In this document: one piece after another, positions 48,699 to 57,733 of the stretch
How the letters are laid out: the number at the start of each line of letters is the position of its first letter
How positions within the stretch are numbered: the stretch's first letter is position 1
Assembly: GCA_900540375.1 (NCBI GenBank)
Contig: UQFS01000011.1
Location: 24,729 to 88,728 of the forward strand
Direction: 5' to 3'
DNA from: an uncultured Prevotella sp.
GTDB lineage: Bacteria; Bacteroidota; Bacteroidia; Bacteroidales; Bacteroidaceae
DNA: 64,000 bases
Position numbers and translations under genes: made by a program
Notes under the pieces: generated by a model
Database searches by the model: none
Told to the model about the DNA's origin: nothing
What the model saw: the letters and a program-made list of their open reading frames with translations, nothing else

Positions 48699-51182
48699 TT
48701 ATTCCGGCACCTTGTCATACATGGCTTTCCACCAGCTGTCATTGTCCTGGAGCCATTTGGCAAACCAGGCGAAGATGGTGTTCTGCCATTTGATGCGCTT
48801 GTTATAGTCTTGTATCCAGTGGTTCTCGCCTTCCACCTCTACGAGTGCGACGGGACGGCCGAGGAGCTTCAGCGCCGTGTAGAGCGCGATGCTGTTGGCC
48901 GTGGGCACGTTGGTGTCGGCGGTGCCGTGGACAAGGAGCAGCGGCGTGTGGATCTTGTCGGCGTTGTAGAGCGGGCTGTGATTGACATAGAGGTCACGGT
49001 CCGACCACGGATAGCGGTTGGCCATGCTCACCTCGCTGTAGGAATAGCCCCAGTAGCCTGAGCCCCAGTACTGCGTGTGGTCGCTGATGCCTGCGTGCGA
49101 GACGGCAGCGGCGAAGAGGTCAGTCTTGGTCTGGAGGTACTGTGTCATGAAGCCACCGTAGGACGCACCGAGGCATCCGATCTTCTTGGCATTGACAAAG
49201 CTGTGGTCTGCGCAGAACTTCTTCGTACCTTCGATGATGTCGTCAGCCACGCCGTCGCCGGCCGTGTCGACATGGCGGGAGGCAAACTCCTGACCGAAGC
49301 CGGCGGCACCGCTGGGCTCGATGACATAGACCACATAGCCTTTGGTGGCATAGAGCGGGAAGGGATAGTTACCACCAAAGTAGCGGCTCGTCGGTGAGCA
49401 GCCGCCATAGTAGTAGACGATCATCGGGTATTTCTTCGTCGCGTCGAAGTGAGGCGGCAGATAGTAGCGGCCACAGATGGTGTCGCCGCGGGAACTCTTG
49501 AAGTTCCACGACTGGCATGTCGGCAGGTCCACGTCGGCGAGCTTGGTCTGCTGATCCTCCAAGCGTGTGGACTTGCCGTTGGCGGTGTTCATCGAGTAGA
49601 GGCGGTCGACGTTCATCGCGCTCTGTCCGTTGTAGCAGAGTACGGGGGCTGTCTCAGCCATGTCGACGCCGCCGACATAGTCTTCCGGCGTGCGGAGCAT
49701 CTCGATCTTTCCGCTCTTCGGATCCATGCGGTAGAGACGGCGGTAGTCGCGGTCGAGTGCATTGAAATAGATCTTGCCGTCGTAGTGGCTCCACAGCATA
49801 CTCTCGATGCTCGGGTCAAAGTCCTTGGTCATCGGGCGCGTCTTGTGTGTGGCGCAGTCGATGGTGTAGAGCTGATAGTCGTACATGCTCGGCGTGCGGC
49901 CCTTGGGCAGGTTCTCGCCGATGCCGCCGAGGCACTCCGGAGATCCTTTCACGGCGATCGTGCGGGCGTCGGGAGAGAAGACCGCGCTGGCGATGAAGCC
50001 GTCGCTGTCGACGAGACACTCCGGTTTCATGGTGCTCAGATCGAGGCGGAAGATCGAGTTGACCGTTGTCGGGCGCTTGCTCAGACGGGCACGCGACACC
50101 ATATATAATATATAGCGGGCGTCGTGCGAGATGTCGCAGAGCGACACATCGTGGTAGCCGAAAGTCAACGGCTGGGCGTAACCGGTTGATAAGTCGTATT
50201 TCAGCAGCTGGTTGCGGTTGCGCCATTCGGGCTGTCGGTCGTCGGGCTGAATGATCTGGTGCACCTGACTGTCGTCCTTGGGGCCCTCTGCTTCTTTTGA
50301 GATGATGAGGTATTTGCCGTTCGGTGCCATCGTCCAACTGCCCTCAGGGAGGTTGTCGGTGAGCACCTTCTCCGCGCCGGTGATGACATCAGCCTCTATC
50401 AGCTGATTGCCGTTCACGCCCTTGCGGGTGAAGAGATAGCTGTCCTTGCCCGGCATCCAGCGCAGGTTGTGGTCGGAGGATCGCACGATGGTGCCGCGGC
50501 GGAGGTCATAGATGGTGTAGAGCCAGGAAGTGTTGTTGGCCGACGTGGTCTCGTACGATGTGGTGATGGCGTAGCGTCCGTCGCTGCTGACCTGACTGCC
50601 ATAGTAGTGCTTGCCGTTGAGGAAGTCATAGAGCGTCAGCTCGCGGCGCCCGTTGTCGGAGGTAGAGAACAGCGTGTCGGCATCGCTGTCAAGACTCACC
50701 TGCAGCGAGTCGTGGTCACCGGCCTCGGTGAGATATTTGATGACGATGTCGTGGGTGGCGGGGATCAGCGTCAGCGAGCCGTCGCTCTCCTTGCCGTCGA
50801 CAAAGAGCTTATAGTGCTTCATCTTTCCCACTTTCAGCGTGCCCTTGGCATAGCGGCTGTTAGTGAGGGTGAACTGGAGCAGGTGGAGTGCCGTGGCAGT
50901 CTTGTCAGCGGGAGCGAAGGCACCCTGATATACCTTGCCCTGGCGCGCTTTGGTCAGGTCGACGAAAGTACTCAGCAAGTTATCAGACTTGTAGCCCTTG
51001 CGGTCGAGGCCGATGGCATCAACCATCACGGGGCGTTGCAGGACAAAGGGGCCGCTGTAGCGGAAATGGGTCACAGGACGTGTGGCGGCCTGCATAGGTT
51101 GCAGGCCGCATAGTGCCAGTCCTATCAGTGCAGTGCTCTTCCTCCACAGTGCTGTGGAAGCATGATGATGGATGTTCTTCAT
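48699..51182 (-). CDS. S9 family serine peptidase (dipeptidyl peptidase IV/prolyl oligopeptidase type)
   Basis: The ATG at 51182 (MKNIHHHASTALWRKSTALI, signal peptide with cleavage near MQAA) is chosen; the longer frame starts before the promoter's likely transcription start. The 827-residue product has an N-terminal beta-propeller with repeated DLRRGTIVR/DISHDARYILYMV-type blades (about 30-560) and a C-terminal alpha/beta-hydrolase domain with GCLGASYGGFMTQYL (Ser674), the Asp in HGTADTNVP and the His in GENHW. S9 peptidases in Bacteroidales trim peptides, often after proline, in the periplasm. It is monocistronic with the thioesterase downstream and driven by a promoter inside the end of the hsdS frame. 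Confidence 0.92.
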   Translation of the reverse strand: MKNIHHHASTALWRKSTALIGLALCGLQPMQAATRPVTHFRYSGPFVLQRPVMVDAIGLDRKGYKSDNLLSTFVDLTKARQGKVYQGAFAPADKTATALHLLQFTLTNSRYAKGTLKVGKMKHYKLFVDGKESDGSLTLIPATHDIVIKYLTEAGDHDSLQVSLDSDADTLFSTSDNGRRELTLYDFLNGKHYYGSQVSSDGRYAITTSYETTSANNTSWLYTIYDLRRGTIVRSSDHNLRWMPGKDSYLFTRKGVNGNQLIEADVITGAEKVLTDNLPEGSWTMAPNGKYLIISKEAEGPKDDSQVHQIIQPDDRQPEWRNRNQLLKYDLSTGYAQPLTFGYHDVSLCDISHDARYILYMVSRARLSKRPTTVNSIFRLDLSTMKPECLVDSDGFIASAVFSPDARTIAVKGSPECLGGIGENLPKGRTPSMYDYQLYTIDCATHKTRPMTKDFDPSIESMLWSHYDGKIYFNALDRDYRRLYRMDPKSGKIEMLRTPEDYVGGVDMAETAPVLCYNGQSAMNVDRLYSMNTANGKSTRLEDQQTKLADVDLPTCQSWNFKSSRGDTICGRYYLPPHFDATKKYPMIVYYYGGCSPTSRYFGGNYPFPLYATKGYVVYVIEPSGAAGFGQEFASRHVDTAGDGVADDIIEGTKKFCADHSFVNAKKIGCLGASYGGFMTQYLQTKTDLFAAAVSHAGISDHTQYWGSGYWGYSYSEVSMANRYPWSDRDLYVNHSPLYNADKIHTPLLLVHGTADTNVPTANSIALYTALKLLGRPVALVEVEGENHWIQDYNKRIKWQNTIFAWFAKWLQDNDSWWKAMYDKVPE

Positions 51183-51223
51183 AAATGATGTGGTTAAAAC
51201 AAAAAGATCTCTCAATTCAACTG

Positions 51224-51231
51224 CAAACTTA
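51224..51231 (-). promoter_or_regulatory. -7 box for the S9 peptidase gene
   Basis: The minus strand reads TAAGTTTG followed by C, matching TAnnTTTG, about 42 nt before the ATG at 51182. Its first three bases are the stop codon of the half-length hsdS frame, so the restriction operon ends where this promoter starts. Confidence 0.55.
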
Positions 51232-51816
51232 CACAAAATCTATGAATTCCGTGCAAAAATACGGCAATATATTATCATTTATCTGAGTGTTAAGAGCTAT
51301 CTTGCAATCAATATTACTGAGAACAGTTGCTATGTTCTTTTGATTTTTCAAAGATGGAATCTGTATAATAATATCCTTAATATCGGATATATTGATACTT
51401 GATTGATTAACAGCATCTTTACGGATGTTGTGAATGTTTTTTTTGAAAAAAGATGTTTGGAAATAGTAATAAGCATATTCTTGGTCAAGAATATCTTTTT
51501 TTGTCTTAATTCTCAGAACATTCATTCCATGAATGATTTGTTCATTTCCTTGTCTCTTATAAAGTACAGATCGACCTAAAAAGGCTTTACTATTAATATG
51601 AGACATGAGTATATCTTTATCGTCTAAAATATAATGAGAATATTTGTTTGCGTCAAAGATATCTGCATATCCTAGTCTGTCACGATTGAACCGATTGTTT
51701 GATAATGTTTCAATACGAGTTATGGGCAAGCCTTTACTACCCTTTTGTTGTTTTATGGTTGCCCCGTTTTCTATCATTGATAGGCAATCGCCTAGTTTGA
51801 TATCGTAAAAATCCAT
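51229..51816 (-). CDS. hsdS: Half-length type I specificity subunit HsdS (one target-recognition domain)
   Basis: A 195-residue, visibly AT-rich frame. It shows one target-recognition domain (IKLGDCLSMIENGATIKQQK, GLPITRIETLSNN, DILMSHINSKAFLG, INISDIKDIIIQIPSLKNQK) and the start of a conserved helix (IALNTQINDNI). A normal HsdS has about 400 residues with two such domains and a second conserved helix. Here the frame ends in unlike sequence, YFCTEFIDFV, just where the central helix normally continues, so the second half is lost. Either two copies dimerise, as some half-HsdS proteins can, or the gene is a truncated product of recombination. It is preceded by a good ribosome site (AAGGGAGAA) at the end of the RhuM gene. 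It is last in the operon. Confidence 0.8.
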   Translation of the reverse strand: MDFYDIKLGDCLSMIENGATIKQQKGSKGLPITRIETLSNNRFNRDRLGYADIFDANKYSHYILDDKDILMSHINSKAFLGRSVLYKRQGNEQIIHGMNVLRIKTKKDILDQEYAYYYFQTSFFKKNIHNIRKDAVNQSSINISDIKDIIIQIPSLKNQKNIATVLSNIDCKIALNTQINDNILPYFCTEFIDFV

Positions 51817-51818
51817 AT

Positions 51819-52817
51819 TTATTCTCCCTTTAGTTTCCTTATTTCCTTGTCAAAATCCGAGTCTATCTTCTGGGTCTTGTTGAAGATATCATATTCCTGT
51901 TCTACTTTGACTTTAGCCTCTGCCGCTGAAATCGTTCCCTTGTCGGGTAAGATGTGGTAGTTGCGGAATTCCAAGAACTTGTTGACACTGGCCGAGAACT
52001 GATCCATTGTGAAGGTATTCTCCCGCTCTATGAGATCCTCTATGTAGTCAAAGAAGCCTGTCACAGCACGTTCCAAACGTTTAATCTGTTCGGGCTGCAA
52101 GTAGTTCTTTGCTATGCTGACATCTGACTTCAAAACCCTGCCATCGGGTGCATGCTTCCATGTTGTTAACCCCATGTGGTCTTTTGTATGATCCGCCCGC
52201 ATGTATATGATTTCGGCTGCCGTCATTCCAGTGATGGCATAATGGAAACGATTTTGAATCATGGCATAGAAATCACGAGTCGTTGGAGAGTTCTTATCGT
52301 AGTCGGTGCTGCACTCCGCATAAATGTCAGTAATCTGCTGCCATATACGGCGCTCACTTGCACGAATGGAACGGACGCGCTCAAGGAGTTCGCGGAAATA
52401 GTCTTTACCGGACACGGCAGTACCCTGCTTGAGTCGCTCATCATCAAGGGCAAACCCCTTTGTGATGTATTCCTTCAACACCAACGTTGCCCACTGGCGG
52501 AACTTTGTTGCTTTGATGGAATTAACACGGTAGCCGACCGAGATAATAGCATCAAGAGAATAAAAGGCTCGCTCACGCTCCACACTTCTATTACCCTCTT
52601 TTTGAACTATTCGAATTTTTCGAATAGTTGCCTCTTCTGTCAATTCCTTCGTTGAATAGATTTCTTTTAGATGATAATTAATGGTGTTAACCTCCACCCC
52701 AAAGAGTTGCGCCATAGCCTTCTGGGTACACCATATTGTACCATCCTTTACAATGACTTGTACCTTGCCCTGCTCGTCGGGCATGCTGTAAAGCAGAAAC
52801 TGTACCTCGTTTTCCAT
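51819..52817 (-). CDS. RhuM-family protein
   Basis: A 332-residue cytoplasmic protein matching the RhuM family: GTIWCTQKAMAQLFGVEVNTINYHL at the N-terminus, then RAFYSLDAIISVGYRVNS and KATKFRQWATLVLKEYITKGF, an ANT/KilA-N-like arrangement, and a long C-terminal helix. RhuM was first noted in Salmonella pathogenicity island 3; its molecular role is not settled. In many genomes it lies inside type I restriction operons, as here between hsdM (1 nt) and hsdS (2 nt). This tight packing suggests it acts with the RM complex, for example as a modulator, but that is inference. Confidence 0.88.
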   Translation of the reverse strand: MENEVQFLLYSMPDEQGKVQVIVKDGTIWCTQKAMAQLFGVEVNTINYHLKEIYSTKELTEEATIRKIRIVQKEGNRSVERERAFYSLDAIISVGYRVNSIKATKFRQWATLVLKEYITKGFALDDERLKQGTAVSGKDYFRELLERVRSIRASERRIWQQITDIYAECSTDYDKNSPTTRDFYAMIQNRFHYAITGMTAAEIIYMRADHTKDHMGLTTWKHAPDGRVLKSDVSIAKNYLQPEQIKRLERAVTGFFDYIEDLIERENTFTMDQFSASVNKFLEFRNYHILPDKGTISAAEAKVKVEQEYDIFNKTQKIDSDFDKEIRKLKGE

Positions 52818-52818
52818 T

Positions 52819-54483
52819 CTATTCTTCTTTTACATCCTCGTTGAATTTCAGACTTGCCAGTTGCTTCATGATCTCTTCCTCAAGCTTGTGGCTTTCCTCA
52901 AACTGCTTTGCAAGAGTCGATTTGTATTCAGTCATTCGACGGTTGAACTCTTCCTCGGTGATATCAACGTAGTCAATCTTAATGTCGAAGTATTGTCCGG
53001 CAGAAAAGCTATACTTCTTTTCCTTAATCTCATCAAGTGATACCACCTTAGAGAAATCATCGACATCTTCCATACTACGGAAAGTATTCACAATCTTGTC
53101 CTCGTCGGCTGTACTGAGCACGGTCCGCTGGTTCTTGTCAACCTTTTCTGTCGTTCCGAGCTTGGAAGCATCTATCAGAATGACCTTGTCATCCTTTTTG
53201 CCTTTATCGATAAAGACCACGCTTACATTGGTACCCGTGTTGGCGAAGATATTGGAAGGCATAGAGACTACTCCACGCAGCCACCCCTTGTCCACCAACT
53301 TCTTACGGATGGTCAATGGTATCTTTGCTGATGCGGTGAGAAAACCAGTTGGGACGACAACAGCAGCCTTACCTGTGTCTTTCAGAATATAGAGAATATG
53401 CTGAATGAAGACAAGATATATCTCCATCTTTTGCTTGTCACCCTTTGGCACGTTTGGGATGCCAGCAAAGAATCGGTCGGTGTTTTTGAATGCAGCGTTG
53501 GCAACCGTCTGACTAAAGTCCTCTTTGAACGGAGGATTACTGACTACATAGTCGAACATCTTATCGAACGTGCCGTCCTTGCGCTCATGTCCCCAGTCTA
53601 TCAGTGAATCTCCTTGAATGACATTTGGCAATGATGAGACGAGATTGTTGAGGATCAGGTTCAGGCGAAGCATCGTCGTTGACTTCTGGCTCTGATCCTG
53701 CGTGAAGATAGAACAGTTGCCCTCGCCAATCTGATGAGCTAAGGCCATCACGAGCGTACCTGTTCCTGCCGTAGGGTCGCAGGTTGCAGCACTATGGATA
53801 GTCTCATCCGGCGAAACAAGTAGACGAGCCATGATCGTCGCCACGGCATGAGGTGTGAAATACTCTCCATATTTTCCGCTGTCTTTATTGTAGTCGCTGA
53901 CAAGATACTCAAATACTGTTGAGAAGAAGTCGTACTTTTGATGGAAAATATCCTCAAAGTTGAAGGTGGTCAGGTTGTTGATGAGCGCACGGGCAAAGTC
54001 ATCGCGCTTGTCGGGATCGGTCACATAATTTGTCAACGACTCCAACAGCGCAACACTGCTCTTTCCGGATGTCTTGACACTGAACTTGTCGGCATTGAGC
54101 TGACCGAGTGATACCATTGTATTGTCAAAGACACTGGAGAAATCTCCCTCGTTCATGCGATTATACAGATTGGCTATCAGATGTTCGGGCTTGAGTTTGG
54201 GCGTATCGGCTGGCAGATAGTCCCAAACATCCTCACGCTCCTCATCGGTCATAGCAGTATAAGCACTCTCCCAATGAGCCGCCTCGTTAAAACGCGAGCG
54301 ATACTCTTCATTCTGAATGTGCTTCAACTCATAACCGAACTTGTCATTGAGGAACTTATACAAGAACATCTGTACGACAATCTTATACTCATTGCCGTCA
54401 CCGCTCAATCCGTTGTTTCCACAAGTGGCGCGTAGCGCGTCAATTAGGTCTTCTGTCTTCTTTATTATATCTGATGTGCTCAT
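52819..54483 (-). CDS. hsdM: Type I restriction-modification methyltransferase subunit
   Basis: A 554-residue protein with an N-terminal helical domain and an N6-adenine methyltransferase domain. The SAM-binding motif is DPTAGTGTLVMALAHQI, and the catalytic motif IV is SNPPFKED with Asn316. The motif GKYGEYFTPHAVATIM in front of the SAM domain is typical of HsdM. With HsdS it methylates the recognition site; with HsdR it forms the restriction complex. Its ATG overlaps the hsdR stop (TAATG), so translation is coupled. Length is normal. Confidence 0.95.
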   Translation of the reverse strand: MSTSDIIKKTEDLIDALRATCGNNGLSGDGNEYKIVVQMFLYKFLNDKFGYELKHIQNEEYRSRFNEAAHWESAYTAMTDEEREDVWDYLPADTPKLKPEHLIANLYNRMNEGDFSSVFDNTMVSLGQLNADKFSVKTSGKSSVALLESLTNYVTDPDKRDDFARALINNLTTFNFEDIFHQKYDFFSTVFEYLVSDYNKDSGKYGEYFTPHAVATIMARLLVSPDETIHSAATCDPTAGTGTLVMALAHQIGEGNCSIFTQDQSQKSTTMLRLNLILNNLVSSLPNVIQGDSLIDWGHERKDGTFDKMFDYVVSNPPFKEDFSQTVANAAFKNTDRFFAGIPNVPKGDKQKMEIYLVFIQHILYILKDTGKAAVVVPTGFLTASAKIPLTIRKKLVDKGWLRGVVSMPSNIFANTGTNVSVVFIDKGKKDDKVILIDASKLGTTEKVDKNQRTVLSTADEDKIVNTFRSMEDVDDFSKVVSLDEIKEKKYSFSAGQYFDIKIDYVDITEEEFNRRMTEYKSTLAKQFEESHKLEEEIMKQLASLKFNEDVKEE

Positions 54484-57400
54484 TAAAATCTCTTATATTG
54501 ATGTTCGTACTCGTTGGTAATAATCCCTGCCAAATATTTGCGGTCGGCAGGCTTTGCTTTGACTTCCATCTTATGTAGTACCTGTGTAATGCAATTCTTC
54601 ACTTGGTCAGTGAAAAACGGTACATTATTGATGAGGTCCAAATTATTCAACAACATTGTGTCAATATTGTCTTTTATCGTGTTGAGCGCAATACATGTTT
54701 CCACTTCCGAGGGAGAGACAATCACCTTGCCTGTTGACTTTTGTTCCCTGATAATACGCTTGTGAGCTCTGACAAACTTGGCATCGCCCTTGTATTTCTT
54801 TTGCAGGGCGGCATTGCGCTTATTGATCTCCTTGATTTTCGTCATCATGTCGTCCATGAACCCGATATCTTCCTTTGCCTCTGCAACATTGGACGGCTCA
54901 AAGCCTTTCTTTCTGAAGTACTTTTTTATCTCGTCGAGAAGGGAGATATAGTCGTCATCGTCTTGGTCGATGTTTTCAGCCAATTCGTCAGAGAGTGCGC
55001 GCTTCTTATATTGCAACTCGCTCTTCAGGTTGTCGTTGATGACCAGTTCCCCGCTTCCTTTCTTATGGAACTTGAATTCAATCGTACCCAAAGCTTCATT
55101 GACCATGGAGGCAACCTCCGCCTCATGGTTGAAAACATCCTTCAGATTGAGGTTGCTGATACGGTCGTTGACCACTTTCAGCAGGTTGTTGATATTGCCG
55201 GGTTGCATGGCCTTCACTTTCGCCTTCAGCTCTTCTGAGCCAAAAGTACGGACCTCATTCCATGTGGCTTTGGCTTCTTCAAGCTTATGCCGGATGATGA
55301 TCAGTTTGCTGTGGTCATCAATATCTTCCATCTGCTGGGCAAACTCCTCCGCATTGTCGGTTGTGTAGTCAAAGAGAACCTCCTGCACATCCCTCATCGT
55401 TTCCTTAATTTCATCTTCTGAAACCATGACGTGCTCAACGCTCGCATCCTCAGACTGTCCTGTGTCGAACTTGCCGAGTTCTGCCGCATAGGCGTTGTTG
55501 ATGTCGTTGAAGTTCTGCCTGATGTCGGCGAAATCAACTACATATCCGAAGCGAATGTCCTTGTACGGTCTGTTCACACGTGTGAGCGCCTGAAGGAGAT
55601 TATGGTCTTTCAACTTGCGGCCAAGATACAATCGTTTCAGACGTGGTGCATCAAAACCTGTCAAGAGCATATTATTGACTATCAGCAAATCAGGCTCAGA
55701 CTTCTTTCGGAATTGCAGAGAGATGTTAGCCCGCTTCTCTTTGTCGTAATAATCGTGCAATATCAGCTCTGCCTTCAACCCCGACGTGTCTTCGTTGGGC
55801 ATTGTTCCGTCATCTTCAGGAATGACAGTGCCAACCTTAGGCACATAGGTGGAATGTCCATCCCCATCCTTGTGCGTTCCCATCTTATACAGACGGAACA
55901 TCATGCGGGCCTGTTTATTCGTCTCGCATACGATCATGCCGCCAAGAGAAGGGTCATCCATTTGCAAGCGGAAGCGTTTGAAGTCGCTGACGATATAGTC
56001 GAGCAAAGCTCCCACATACCTTTCATTCTCAATAATGGTTTGCCTCTTAATATCCTCCTTCTTAACCTTTATTGTTTCTTCGAGGTCAGACCATATCTCT
56101 TGTAGACGCAGCCGGTAGCTGGTCTCTATATCCTCGCGCATCATGCGCTTGGTAAAGCCATCCTCAATAGAGCGATTATAATAATAGGTACTGATATAGT
56201 TACCAAAGACATCCGTGGTCTTCCGTTCCTCACCGATAAGCGGGGTGCCGGTCAAGGCGATACGAATGGCCTTCGGGTCGCTTTCAAACAGGCGGCTGAG
56301 GAAAGAGCCTTTGGGGTTGTAGTCGCGATGCGCTTCATCAAGGAAATACACCCGTTGGATGTTCGTAGCATATTTAGAGACGTTTATCTTACCGTCAGAA
56401 TCTTTCAGCTTCTGAATATTGACGACGATTATCTCATGTTCGCCCGAGTTGTTCTCCTGTGCCTTTTCGTTGCTGAAAGTCTTCATCAGCTCATCACGAT
56501 TCTCCACATTGATGATATGCAAGCCACGATTGGAGAACTCTGTCGTCGCCTGTTCCATCAAATCAAGACGGTCAACGAAAAAGTAGAACTTGGGAATGAT
56601 ATGCTTTTTCGTAAAATAATCGGTGAGCACGCGTGTGGCAAAATAAGAGAGAGCTGTCTTTCCGGAGCCTTGCGTATGCCATATAATTCCGCTTTGCTTG
56701 CCATCATCAATGGTCTTGCGAATCGCCTGGGTTCCGAATAATTGAGGATAGCGCATTACATGTTTTTGGAGGACATGTTTTTGCGTGTCTTCATCAATAT
56801 AATCGAGGTAGACAAAACCATAGCGTAGTAAATAAAGAAGACGTTCCCTGGAGCACAAGGATGTGATAATCCTGTTAGTCGGTGTCGCTGGATTCTTGTC
56901 CGTTTCGTACTCAGGGGAGGATTTCAGCACAATATTATTGTTGTCCTTGAGAATATAGTTCTCAATGTCTTCCTTCAAGGGTAGATAATTGAAGTCCTTA
57001 TAGAAGTCGGCGTTTTCTTCGCGAAACACGTTAAAGTGCATCCGCTTCTTATCTATACAACCGTAGAATGCGCCTTGAACAGGCTTGGGTGTAGTGAAGT
57101 CATACTCCTTGTTGTCAGAGAATATCATCAATTGAGTAAGATTGATGAATCTGCGAAACTTGGAGTTGGGAAGACGCTGATCATTCATACGGTGAAGTTC
57201 AACAAGTATTCCGCCTTTGTTGTTGGGCTTCTTCACCTCAATAAAGACAAGTGGCAGGCCATTGATAAGCAAAGTGATGTCAGGCCGAAACTCGTCACCT
57301 CCGTTGATGCACGGCATCTCGGTCACACAGGCCCAGTCGTTAGCTTCTGGATGCTCAAAGTCAATAAACTTTATGCCGCTATTGGATGAAATCATCCTGT

Positions 57401-57641
57401 AGAACTCACGGCCCAGGTCTTCGTTGTTAAGCTTATTACAGATGTCTCCAAGCAGGAGACCGATGGTGTCATCCGTCATCTGAGGATTGAAGTTCCTCAT
57501 CTGTTGAGCGAATATATCTTTGGCTATATTCGTCTCTGTGTCAAGGTTTAACTCTTTTAACGCATGATAAGTGTACCCGATGCGCGTAAGATGCATCAGT
57601 GCCGGAAACTTAACTCGTGTATTCTCATTAAAACCTGCCAT
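54483..57641 (-). CDS. hsdR: Type I restriction endonuclease subunit
   Basis: A 1052-residue protein. The N-terminal nuclease core has FRPDITLLINGLPLVFIEVKKPN (PD-ExK). The superfamily 2 motor follows, with Walker A QGSGKTALS (residues about 324-332), DEAH box VYFLDEAHRDYNP and motif VI region LLQALTRVNRPYKD. It uses ATP to translocate DNA and cuts at a distance when unmodified sites are met. It is the first gene of a leftward hsdR-hsdM-RhuM-hsdS operon. The base composition of the operon, above all hsdS, is lower in GC than its neighbours, which suggests acquisition by transfer. Confidence 0.95.
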   Translation of the reverse strand: MAGFNENTRVKFPALMHLTRIGYTYHALKELNLDTETNIAKDIFAQQMRNFNPQMTDDTIGLLLGDICNKLNNEDLGREFYRMISSNSGIKFIDFEHPEANDWACVTEMPCINGGDEFRPDITLLINGLPLVFIEVKKPNNKGGILVELHRMNDQRLPNSKFRRFINLTQLMIFSDNKEYDFTTPKPVQGAFYGCIDKKRMHFNVFREENADFYKDFNYLPLKEDIENYILKDNNNIVLKSSPEYETDKNPATPTNRIITSLCSRERLLYLLRYGFVYLDYIDEDTQKHVLQKHVMRYPQLFGTQAIRKTIDDGKQSGIIWHTQGSGKTALSYFATRVLTDYFTKKHIIPKFYFFVDRLDLMEQATTEFSNRGLHIINVENRDELMKTFSNEKAQENNSGEHEIIVVNIQKLKDSDGKINVSKYATNIQRVYFLDEAHRDYNPKGSFLSRLFESDPKAIRIALTGTPLIGEERKTTDVFGNYISTYYYNRSIEDGFTKRMMREDIETSYRLRLQEIWSDLEETIKVKKEDIKRQTIIENERYVGALLDYIVSDFKRFRLQMDDPSLGGMIVCETNKQARMMFRLYKMGTHKDGDGHSTYVPKVGTVIPEDDGTMPNEDTSGLKAELILHDYYDKEKRANISLQFRKKSEPDLLIVNNMLLTGFDAPRLKRLYLGRKLKDHNLLQALTRVNRPYKDIRFGYVVDFADIRQNFNDINNAYAAELGKFDTGQSEDASVEHVMVSEDEIKETMRDVQEVLFDYTTDNAEEFAQQMEDIDDHSKLIIIRHKLEEAKATWNEVRTFGSEELKAKVKAMQPGNINNLLKVVNDRISNLNLKDVFNHEAEVASMVNEALGTIEFKFHKKGSGELVINDNLKSELQYKKRALSDELAENIDQDDDDYISLLDEIKKYFRKKGFEPSNVAEAKEDIGFMDDMMTKIKEINKRNAALQKKYKGDAKFVRAHKRIIREQKSTGKVIVSPSEVETCIALNTIKDNIDTMLLNNLDLINNVPFFTDQVKNCITQVLHKMEVKAKPADRKYLAGIITNEYEHQYKRF

Positions 57642-57667
57642 ATCTACCTTTAGTCTCGTTCGATATG

Positions 57668-57675
57668 CAAATTTA
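57668..57675 (-). promoter_or_regulatory. Candidate -7 box for the restriction operon
   Basis: The minus strand reads TAAATTTG followed by C, matching TAnnTTTG, 27 nt before the hsdR ATG. Confidence 0.55.
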
Positions 57676-57733
57676 ATGATTTTATTTGAAATTGCGTAAT
57701 ACCGTAATAAAAATATGTAGTGCTACATTTATC

